Source of the DNA: Blepharisma stoltei
Taxonomy: Eukaryota > Ciliophora > Heterotrichea > Heterotrichida > Blepharismidae
Reading direction: 5' to 3'
NCBI GenBank assembly: GCA_914767885.1
Contig: CAJZBQ010000029.1
Coordinates: forward strand, 1 to 64,000
DNA length: 64,000 nt
The notes under the pieces are model-generated. The model was not told the DNA's origin. It ran no database searches and saw only the letters and a list, made by a program, of their open reading frames with translations. A program made the translations under genes and the position numbers. Positions 11,801-23,800 of the stretch are shown one piece after another. Numbering within the stretch: position 1 is the stretch's first letter; each line of letters begins with the position of its first letter.

Positions 11801-14800
11801 CCCCGTTAGCTTGCCAACCATTTCGTAAATAGTCTTAGAAATAAACTCCTGCCATACACTTACTGCCCTGTAGTTGGATGAGTTGCTCCACCATGCCATA
11901 TATCAACATAGGCTGCCCATGACCTGGAAAACCTAGCTGGATACACATTTCCTAACTCTTTCCTTCCTTCCTCGAGGTCCCTGGCACCCTGTGGGACACC
12001 AGCTACAGGAATTAAAAGGAAGGGTTGGTTCACACTCCATTTAATGAATATGATGGAGGATGCACACTTGGATGTGTTTTAAATGGAAATTGCAACATCT
12101 GCAATGATAATTTATGTCAAATTTGTAGTTCTTTTAACAGTGAAAGCTGTAGTCAATGCATAACAAGCGCAGCAGGAAATCCATGTGCATGCAATTCCGG
12201 ATATTATAAGCCAACTGGGCTATCTATATGCAATCAATGCGACACTTCCTGCACTGCATGCTCTGGCCCAGGCTATTACTCATGCACTGCCTGCCCATTA
12301 GGGACTTATTTACTTACTACCCTACGTGAGCAAGCAAATCATTGAAGAATTATTTTTATGGTAAAAAAACAATTTTTTTTTTTCAAAAATATTATATATA
12401 TATATATGATAATTATTATCATTCTATTGAATTTTAAATAAGTTGCATTCTTAAATATAAATCTTATATATTAGATTAATTTTTGCTTTTCAATTTTTAC
12501 GAATTGGAATGTTTTTAAATTTCAAAAAATAATTGACCTTTCATGAGCGAGCAAAATTTTTTGCTCGCTAACTGGGAGAGCTAGAGGAATTTGCATGACT
12601 ACTTGCCCATCACAATATTCTCAAAACAGCACGCTAAATAAGTGTACCCAAATCACAAATTTGGTAATATCTGGCACTTTTTATGAAATTATTATTTTAA
12701 ACATAATTTCTACTTTTCAGGTTGGGTCAAAAAATTATAATACATATCCAAGCTACGATAGCAATGATCCTATACCATCTTATGACAGAGGATATTATTT
12801 CAAATCTTCAAGCTATTTAATAAATTCAGGAAATTATATGTCACCTTATTTCTCTTTGAATTTTTGGATATATCCTACATCTGGAGGTATTCTATTTAGA
12901 AAATCTTCAACACTAACTACTTATATTTCAATCTCGATTGCCTCAGGGACAGGCTATCCAACAGTTTCATTAACTTTATCTAACGCTTCTGGATTGAATT
13001 TATCAGGAACTTCTTCTGTATTAAATAGTTGAAATTATCTATCAATAATTGGACTCGTTTCTTCTGGTAAAACGAGTTTAAGCATGTATATTAATGATGC
13101 TCTTGCAGCTACATCAACATCAGTAAATTTAGCATATTTATATGATTTAGGGGATATGTATATTGGGAAATCATCTGAAGGATTCGCAGGCTACTTATGA
13201 AGTCTTTCTGCTTATAACGATGAAACAAAATATGATGCTGATTGGAACTCAGCTGGCTGTGGAGGCTCTCCATGCCCAAGCGGGATAACACTTCCTATGT
13301 GCTCATTTTTATCATATTTAGACTCTTCGACATCAACATGCACGAACTGCCTTGCTTCCTGCACAAATGGCTGTAGGAATAGCATTTCATGTGGACTTTG
13401 CCAAATGCCTCCATGCTATAGCTGTTTATCATTTTCAGGCCCATGCACTTTGTGTGTTTCCAATGCATCCCCTGATGGAAATGGAGGTTGTGCTTGCAAC
13501 GATCAATATTTTTGGTATTCAGTTACTCTAAAATGTGATGTATGCGACTGGAACTGCAAAACTTGTTTAGGCACTACATATTTTGAGTGTTCAGAATGCT
13601 TCTCACAATATACTCTCGTAGGATTAAACTGCTTATATGCTTGCCCATATGGTTTTGGCTCTGGCTGTTCCCCAGTGTCAACACCTGTTATCAATGAATT
13701 TTTTAATAGCAGCCTTCAGTTAACTTATGGAGTATTCAAAACCAAAATGGACTCAAATCGCTACAGCTTTTTCCAAACCCTTGATAATAATGATGCAGTA
13801 ACTCCTGATCAAAGAGGGTTGTTCGTTAATGAAGCACTATATTTACAAACGAATAATTTTTGGCTCAATCATGACATTTCAGTAGGTATTTGGGTAAATA
13901 CTGTGACAGATGGAAATATGTTATCCTATTCTTCATCGTTATATAATTATGATTTTGTTTTTTCTACTGACATAATAATAAAATGGCTTGGTCAGAATAA
14001 GATTTTGGAGATAGCTTTTGCATCCTCGCATTTTATTATTGTGGACTTTTATCCAGTAATACCAGAAGAGTCGAGTGCATAGACTAGGGCTCTGATATTA
14101 TGTATTACAATAATTTCTTATCATGCATATGCATGTCATTTGAATTTGGTATGTGAAAACCAAATATGCGTTTCAAAACGCAGATTTTAGTGCGGCAAAT
14201 TCATAATTTGAAATCCCATATGAAAATGGCGCATATAACGTCCATAAGAAATTTTACCAACGGATTATATTGGATAGGAAAGGGCATAGTGCATTGACGC
14301 CTACCAGGAGGGAGCTCTTAGGCGGAGTATGCGTAGGAGTCAAGCAATTCAGTAAAGACTGTGGAACGGTCTGCAAGTTAAATACTGAATAATTAAGTAA
14401 GCAAGGGTTTTCTACTGATGGATCTTTACTGTACCAATTATGTGATAGATGGAGGACAAAATTTAAATTTTCACTAGCAAGTGCGGTTATACCTAGCAAT
14501 TCATGGAATTATTTATCGTTTACAATAAGCTATGGATATAGCAGCACCAATGTCAATATATACGCGAATGGAAATTCTGTCACAACTCATACGAATTATA
14601 ATTACATATTTAGACCAAAAACTATAAGTTACTTACCCCTTTCCGTCAACAAACAAAAAAATTTTATTCGCTAATAGGATTTTTTTTAAAAATTATAAAT
14701 TTTATATTTTCAAAATTAAAATAATACCAATTTGCAAAATAGGAAAGCAGAAATTAATTTAATTTGTAAAATCCATGTTTTAAAAGGCAAGCAAATTTAA

Positions 14801-17800
14801 ATTAAACAGAATTAGCTAGAGATTTTTTATAATAATTATATATTATAATATTTTTCCATATTTTTTTATATAAAAATTTTCTGTTCGTTAATAGAGCTTT
14901 TTACCAAAAATAGGGATTTTGATATGGTTTTGCTCGCTCACAAAGGGGGGAGTTAAGAATCAATGCCTATTATAACTGCTTTGCAGGATACATTTACTCA
15001 TTGCAACTGTGAAATGCCTTGGTTACTGATTTTTCTTCATGAATTGATGATAATATTTGTGGAACTGGGCTTGCAAGCACATGCCTATATCCCTATACAT
15101 CCACTTTATATAATGATATTACAACCTGTGCTGCTTGTGATAGCTCTCTAACAGGTTGTCTTAGAAGCATTCTTTGCAATCAATGCGATGACCCATTATG
15201 TGCTACTTGCACCAATTTTAGCCCAGGATCATGCACAACCTGCGTAGCTAATGCTGCAGGGGCTCCTTCTCAAACTTGCGCATGCAACGATGGGTATTTC
15301 ACTATGTACACCTATACTTGTATGGCATGCCCAGCAGGCTGCCAACATTGTTTGAGTTGGCTTTATAACTCTTGTACAGTATGCTTCTCAGGCTATTACT
15401 TAAACAACGGCATCTGTGTTTCTACATGTCCTGATGGGTATACTATGAATTCTTCAACAAACAACTGTGATCCCTCCGACTCTGCTGCATACTTTCTAGA
15501 TTTTTATGGCCTATACCTTCAGAACAGGTATGGCTCGACCTGAAACTCCTCCTTCCCTCCCTCTCAGCCCCTGACAGTTTCAATTTGAACGACATTGTTA
15601 ATTCAAAATGACAAGTCCCTCACTAAAGATTTGACAAGTCAAAATTTAATTTGTAGATTTCAATAAGTTGAAACTGTCAGGGGGTGGGGGAAGGAAGGGG
15701 GGGTTCTCAGGTCGATCTATAACCGTGCTCACGGTATACTTAAGCTCGATACAATAGGTTCCCTCAATATAGGCTCTGACAACACAAATACATACCCTAA
15801 CTATGACACTAATGATCCTTTTCCAGCAATAAACCGCGGATATTATTTTTCTGGCACAGATGTCGCATCTATGCCTTATATGTTTGGGCCGACTTTTACA
15901 ATTTCTATATGGCTCAAAGCTCTTCAAAATGGAACTGTCCTTACGAAATACAACACAAATCCAATACTCCAAATACGAATAAATAGCCAAGGCGAAGCAA
16001 TCTTAAATTGCACAATGACAACATTTTGAACTACAGGCTCAATAAATATAACCACAGATACAAGTTTATTCGACTCTTGATATTTATTTTCAACAACAGC
16101 TAGTTTGTTTTCTGATACTTCTCAGATATCGAATTTGAGCGTTTATGGAGCAACAACTTTTAATGTATATGTTAATGGAGTTGTCGACCAAACTAAGACT
16201 GTAGCTGCTCTTTCTTACGTAGGAGATTCAACTTCAGGACTGCTTTATATAGGAAATGATAATTCCTTGAACAATGGATTCCAAGGGTTTATTGATAGAA
16301 TCAACATATATACAGATGCAGCTAGCTACGCACTGGACTATGTCAGCACGGGGTGCAATGGGGCTTGCTCTCAATGTCCTAGCACTCTTGTGTGCCTTAG
16401 TGATTGCTTAATAAGCACATATCCTGGTGCAACCTGTGCTAGCTGTTTATCAAGCTGCAACAATGGCTGTATAAACGGGCAAACTTGTAGGCTATGCAAG
16501 CAAAGCACCTGTTTATCATGTGATGAATTTACTGGAGACTGTTTCACTTGTATACCTAATGCATATCTTGATATTGGCTCTTGTTACTGCAATGCATATG
16601 CTGTCTTTGATATCCCAACACAAAGCTGTATTAGCTGTGACAATTTATGTCAAACTTGTGCATCAACTGCACTCTTTGAGTGCAGTGTTTGTGGAACTGC
16701 AAATTTTTTAATAGGAAATTTATGCATACGAGAGTGTCCATATGGGTTTTCTTCTCCCAGCTGTGGATCTGTATCAACTGCAGTAATTGACCAAACCTTT
16801 TATGGGGATTTTGCAGGAAGCTATGGAGATTTTGTAACAGGGATGAGTGCAATTTATTATCAGTTTTGGGATTCTCCTGAGTCAGTTGATCCTACTCCAG
16901 CCTATAAAAGAGGGCTTTATTTCGCTCCTGGCCAAATTCTATATTCAAACGCAGAGATTTATCTTTCACATAGTTTTTCAATTGGGGTTTGGGTATATAC
17001 AATTACAAATGGTGACATCATATATAAGCAGACTCATTTAATATTAGCATCTGATGGATTTTTAACAGTTTTACTAGAAGATCCAAACGAAGTAACAGCT
17101 TCATCAATCTCTCCCGCGATTTCATCCCTTTCTGGATGAAACTATATTTCATTTACTGTTGTTTCTTCAAGCACAATAACGTCTGTTACTGTTTATTCAA
17201 ATAATGTAGCAAAAACGCCTGTAACTGCTAATAGTATGATTTTCAGAGATCAAGCTGCGAAAACACTTTATATAGGAAAAAGCACGACTGCCAATTTTAA
17301 AGGCTTTATTTATTGGTTTACGCTATGAAATGTCCCAATTACTGATTTTTCTTCACAAGTAAATAACTTATGCGGAACTGGGCTAGGCAAAAGCTGTCTG
17401 TGGGCTTGTGATATTAATAATTATTATACGGGATCCTCTTGTAGTGGTTGTAACTCATGCAGTTTAGGATGCAGAAGAAGCCAAAGTTGCTATATCTGCT
17501 ATGACCCACTATGCACAACATGTACTGGATTTGAATCAGGAGAGTGCACTGCATGCGTGTCTAATGCCACCCCAACAGCTGGGGTATGTGCTTGTAATGC
17601 AAATTATTGGGTTTCAGGCAATGGGCTTTCATGTAATTGGGCTTGCACAACTGGATGCGCGACCTGCACCGGCAATTTAGTATACAATCAGTGTACATCG
17701 TGCAATACAAATTATTATCTCCTAAACAACCAATGCTTTTCCTCATGCCCAACAGGCTATACACAAGATTCTACTTTAAATCAATGCACAAATCCTCCAT

Positions 17801-20800
17801 CATCTTCTATAGTTACATTAGCTTTGCAAAATTTGATTCACCTTGATTCAGTTGATGTCTTTACAGTTGGCTCAGCCTCTAACCCTTATCCTTCCTTTGA
17901 TACTGCAGACCCAGTTCCTTCAATTAGCAGGGGCTATTACTTTTCTTCTGGGAAATGCATGACCTCAACCACAAGCCTCATTATAAGCCCTTGGTATACA
18001 ATAAATATCTGGGCAAAGCCAATGTCTCAAGGAGCTATTGTATCGCAATTAAACGGAGCTGTTTTAATGATGGGCATTTCAATTGACTCAAGTGGGCATG
18101 TAAATTTTTGCATACAATTAAAAGACTCTTCACTAGTGCAGATAACTGGAACAAGTAATTTGTTTTTTTCTTGGCATAATATCGTGTTTTATGGAGATAT
18201 TGTGAATGCGTATACAGTCGCTTATTATGTTTTGGATGGAGTTGCTAAATCAAATTTGTCAAGCAGCAATAAGCAGCCGTTTATCAGCACTGGACAAGTT
18301 ATTGTCGGAAAGCAAAGCCTTACTGATTCTCTTGGTGGGTTTATTTGGAGCATAAAAATATATAACGATAATTCGTATTCTCTGAGCGAGTGAATTACGT
18401 CTGGATGCGCTACAGGATGCGACACATAAAAATGGCACGGAGAATAGCCTGCCTTCATAGCATCTGCAGTCAGGTGACCTTGTGGAAGGGAAAGCAGCGT
18501 GCGGAGAGCATGCCCGGCCGGGTTTTACTTGTTCTGGTGAAGCGCAATGTCGGTTGCCGACTGCAGACTCGCATCCAAGGTAAGTTTTTATCCCGAGGGA
18601 GGATTGAAGCTGGAAGTTTAAAAGGGATAGCCCAAGGGTGTTCGCTTAGTCAATCGGACATTTTTCTAAAGTGATGCCTGGAGTTTTACTTTTAATTTTA
18701 GTCAAAATATGCGCAGAGTGCCAAAACTCAAGGCTAACCAAAACGAGCAACTGCAAATTTTGGGTATGAGCAGAGAACGATTATTCTACGGGTATCAGGC
18801 ACCCAAGAAGAATTGCCAAATATCAGCGAGATTAATCACATTAGCAAAACATTAAAAATCTACCTTTCGAAATTTAATATTGAAGGTAGCCTAGAAAGAA
18901 AAAAGAGAGCTATATGCGTCCTTTATTTTAGCATTGGAAACGTGGGAGATGTGCTAAGATGCATCCAATTACCATCAGGAGACGCAATCACCACATATGC
19001 AAATAGCGAAGTTTGAGAAGAGATGAAGAAAAGAGGAGGAATTCTGACAGCACAGAGAGGCAAGAATATAGTCATACCCGTCGGGTCAGTTGTCGAGAAA
19101 GGAATGATAAACTATGCGAGATATAGAATTGGCTTTACATTGCCAGTCGGAATACCAATAGAAAAAGTAGTGGAAGTGGCAAGCACAAAATGCAGGGTTG
19201 TGGAGGTAATAGTGGACATTACATTAGACTGTGGAGGTGAGGAGACAGATATTCGGTACACTTCAGTCACACTCGAGGTACATCATATACGGAGAATTTG
19301 GGAATGTTGAAGAAGCGCTTGATATGCCAGATGAACTATTTATTGATGGAAAAAGAGTAATTCTAAGGCACGCAGGATCACTGTTCTGTAAGATATGCAA
19401 ACAACTTGGGCGCAACGAAGAAGGTCACAAAAAAGTGGTGAAGAGGAAGAATGAGAAAACAAAGGCTGAAAGACTGAGGAAGGATAAAAGGGCACAGGAA
19501 AAGGCACTAGGCCTTAAAACACTAACAGAGGAACAGATGCAGCTGCAAGAAAACGATAAAATAAGTGGTTTTACCAGGGGAGAATAAATAAAATAGGAGA
19601 CGAGATAGCATCAGATGAAGGAAATTTAACGGCTGACATAAGGGAGGAAGCAATATCAAGGAAGAGGGCAATGACAAAAGCAGGGTTCGGTCTACCGGCG
19701 AAAATAGACAAGATGGGCTGAAAAAAGAAAATTGATGAAGCAGCGGGGCAGCTTAGCCTGGATGAAGCTTTGATGAGGTTAAGAAACGAAACAGAAAAAA
19801 CTACCAAACTCTACAGGAATTAACCATAGGAAAGAGCAGCACAAAACCGCCAACATTTATAAGACTAAATGCCTATGAAGAACAGAGGCTTAAGCTACAA
19901 AAAAGGCTAGAAGAACTCAAAATAGACTGGAGAGAAGTGGTGCTATACGGGGAAAAGTATGAAGCAAATCTGAAACTTTCGAAGATCACATATTCACATT
20001 AGATTTATAACGCTTAACGTCCCTTACGGGGTCACCTGTCCCAGGGCTTCCGCCTGCCTTTTTCGCCGCATCGGGCCCGCCGGCCTCTGGGTCGACCAGC
20101 TTTGTTGCTCCAGGGTACGTCTAGGGTAGACGTTACCCAGCTTCGACGGCGAAACTTTCGAAGATCAACTGCAGAGAAGATGTGATATGGTATGCTGATG
20201 CAACAGAAAAGAGATGTCACTGAAAAATACTTAGGGGCAAAGCATGGAGCTACATGGAGGCGAAAGAGACCAAACATGGAGCAAATAAAAAAAGGCAAAT
20301 GAGAACCACCGACTTGTTTTGAAAAAAGCTCATAAGAGCTTAAACAATGCACACGCATTGCTATAAGTAATAGCTAGATAGATGCCTGGAGTTTTGCCCT
20401 AGGCACAAGTTTCTCTTGTCCAGAAAATTCACTTTTGAATTTTTTTGGAAGGGTAGCCTCATTGACTACTTCACTGTGACTCAGACTTTATCTACAGGTA
20501 GCAAGTGGAGGTCGTTGTCTGGAGGCAGCAGCACAAGCCTTAGGCTGTAGACCCAAACTGGTTAGCAAGGGGGTGATACGGAGCAGAGGGCATGAAAAAA
20601 ATTATTCAGCTTGCCAGGAGCTTCTCTATAATAATTAAATGAATTGACACAGGATGCACAAACTGCCCTTCAGAAAAATTGTGCCCCGATAATTGCGGTT
20701 TTGGGTATTTTTATTCTTCTAGCTGCACTGCTTGTTCAAGCTGTAGTTATGGCTGCAGATCAACATTAACTTGCAGGCTATGCAAACAAAAAGAATGCTT

Positions 20801-23800
20801 ATCTTGTGTTGATTTTACCGGAGATTGCAGCTCATGCATCACAAATGCCTCATTGAATAATGGAAGCTGCGCTTGTAACTCTAACTCTATATGGATTCAA
20901 TCATCAGCAACCTGCGAAATCTGTGATATCATTTGCAGCAGCTGTGCTGGAAGTTATTATTTTGAATGCACTGCTTGTATTGCTACAAAAATTTTAGTAG
21001 GAACTGTTTGTTTGCATCAATGCCCAACTGGATTTAGCAGTTCTGGCTGCACCAGCACATCATCTCCAGTAGTTGATGCTTCCTTATATGATAACTTTCA
21101 AGGAAATTATGGGATTTTCAATGTAGGAGCGAATCCAAGCACTTATTATTTCTCAAATAGTCCTGAGGCTGACGATCCAATCCCTGCTGTTTCAAGAGGT
21201 CTTTATTTTTCGAGTGGTAAATTCCTTGAAAGCTCTGTATCTCTATCTTTATCCTCAAGCTTTTCTTTGGGCTTCTGGATTCTTGTAGAAAGTGCTGGAG
21301 ATATTTTAGAGAAACAAAGCAGTTTTACAATGAGCAGTAATGGTCAAACAACTATCACTTTGCAGAGCCCTTTGCAAGTTGTTAGCACTGCAACAGCATC
21401 AGCTCTAACTTTTACAGGATGGGGCTATATATCTATTTCAGTAAAATACCTGAATGGCGGTTCAACAATTACTAACTACATAAACAATATTGCAGGCACA
21501 CCAATATCGTCTACAAGTAAGATATTTAGAGACGCTCTTTCATCTGCCCTTATTCTCGGAAAGAGCTCCTCAAGCTCGTCATTTTCAGGATTTTTGTATT
21601 GGATTACTGTATGAAATTCTGCATTAAGTGATTTTTCAGCTGAAAAAAATAACCTGTGTGGAACTGGATTAGGATCAAGCTGTTTGTGGAATTGTGATAT
21701 AAGCCAATATTATACGGGATCAGCATGCAGCTCTTGCAGTACTTGTCCACTTGGCTGCAGAAGATCAAATTCTTGCAATGTTTGTTATGATACATTGTGC
21801 GCAACTTGCAGCTTTTTTAATTCAGGCCAGTGCTCAGCATGTGTAACACATGCTAGCGTGCTTGCAGGCGGAATTTGTGCATGTAATGCAAATTATATTC
21901 CTTCAACTGATGGGTTCTCTTGTGTATGGGGATGCTATGCTGGCTGTGCTAGCTGCTCAGGGACTCTTTATACTCAGTGCACTTCTTGCTTTTCTGGATG
22001 GTTTTTATATGACAACATGTGCTTACTTGCATGCCCAACTGGGTTTACACAGGATTCTGGGCTAAATCAGTGTACTTCCCCTCCAACTTCTCCGATAATT
22101 TCTTTGCAATTCCAAAATTTGATAATATTGAACACTGTTAATACATTTTCAATCGGCTCTTCAAGCACAAATACATACCCTACGTATGATGCTAATGATC
22201 CACTCCCTGCGGTTAATAGGGGTTATTACTTCACAGGTGCCTCGTCTGCTGCTTCTACAAATTCTTATATAATAAGTCCTTTATATTCGATAAATCTATG
22301 AACCAAACCTATTTCTGGAGGATATATGCTATGGCAATTACCTGCCATGCTTAAATTTTCATTTACCACTCTTGGCGTGATATCAATTATACTGACTTTA
22401 CAAGATACTTCAACAGTCTCATATACATCAACAACGGTGCTATTTAATAATTGGCATAATATTGCATTCACTGGGGATATTGTTAACACAAAAACAAGGA
22501 TTAGTTTCTATCTAGATGGAACTTTAGTCAATTATTTGGATTCTCCAAGCTCATCTCCATTTGTAAGCTCAGGATCAGTTCTAATCGGCAGCTCAGATGG
22601 CACAAATGGATTTACCGGATTTTTATGGAGCTTGTATGTGTATAACGATAATGCTCATGCATTAACCGAATGAATTGCAACAGGATGCAGCTCAGGATGT
22701 TCAAGCTGCCCATCAGAATTATTATGCCCTGACAACTGCGCTTTTAATAATTTTTACTCATCAAGTTGCGTTTCTTGCTCAGCAAGCTGCAGCTCATATG
22801 GCTGCAGGAGCTCATTAACTTGCAGGCTATGCAAATATAAGGAATGCCTCAGCTGTGACCATTTCGATGGAAACTGCTTTTCGTGTATAACAAATGCCCA
22901 GCTCAATTCTGGAGTTTGCAGCTGCAATAGTAATGCAATATGAATACAATCATCTGAGAGCTGTGAGATTTGTGATAATTATTGCCAGAATTGCATTGGA
23001 AATGGCTATTTTGAATGCAGTGCATGCATAGCAGGGAAATTCAAAGTTTGAAATGCCTGTGTTAATGATTGTCCTACAGGATTTATAGAATTTCCCCATA
23101 GATGGCGCTACTTGCCCTTGATTTGCCCACTGGGAAAATTTTTTGGTTCGACCAGTACCAATGGTTTGGTCAAACCAAAAAATTTTCCACATTGGCAAAT
23201 CAAGGGCAAGCAGCGCCATCTATGGGAAAATTCTATACTATGCCTGGATGTGTAAGTACAACTTCATCCGTAATTGATGAAAATTTTGATACAGCATTTC
23301 AAGGATCATATGGGATTTTTACTACAGCTTTAAGCTCAAGTTCTTATTATTTTTATAATACCCCTGAAACTTATGATCCTATCCCAGCATATCACAGAGG
23401 GTTATATTTTTCTAGCGGATCATATTTGGAATCTAATACTCCGATTTACTTATCACATAGTTTTTCGATTGGTTTATGGATGTTTGTAGTAGGTTCAGGT
23501 AGTGTACTTGAAAAGCAGGATTTTTTATATATGAATGAATTGGGAGCTTTTACTTTGACTTTAGAAAGTCCTTTGCAAGCAACTACTACTATTTCAACAG
23601 CCTCTTTAACGATTACAAACTGAAATTATATATCTCTGACCGTGAAATATTCCTTAGGGGCTTCCACAATTACAGTCTATCTCAATGATTCTCCACAAGC
23701 TCCGATAGTATCTAATAACTTCATATTCAGAGATATTGTAGGCAAAACTCTTCTTCTTGGAAAAAGCAATGCTTCTTCATTTAATGGATTTATTTATCAC

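Larger units (their letters stand above)
18421..20657 (+). mobile_element. LINE-like element with ORF1 relic in gene A
   Basis: It is 2,237 nt, flanked by ACAGGATGC (18412-18420 and 20649-20657). Deleting it joins WITSGCATGC to TNCPSEKLC, matching sister modules. It is GC-richer than its surroundings. ORF1-like sequence runs about 18813-19830 with at least two frame changes. No reverse transcriptase was seen, so it is a short or internally deleted copy. A SINE-like unit is nested at 19989-20150. The phrase GATGCCTGGAGTTTT occurs near both ends (about 18672 and 20381). The 9-bp repeat without TA suggests target-primed retrotransposition. Confidence 0.75.
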
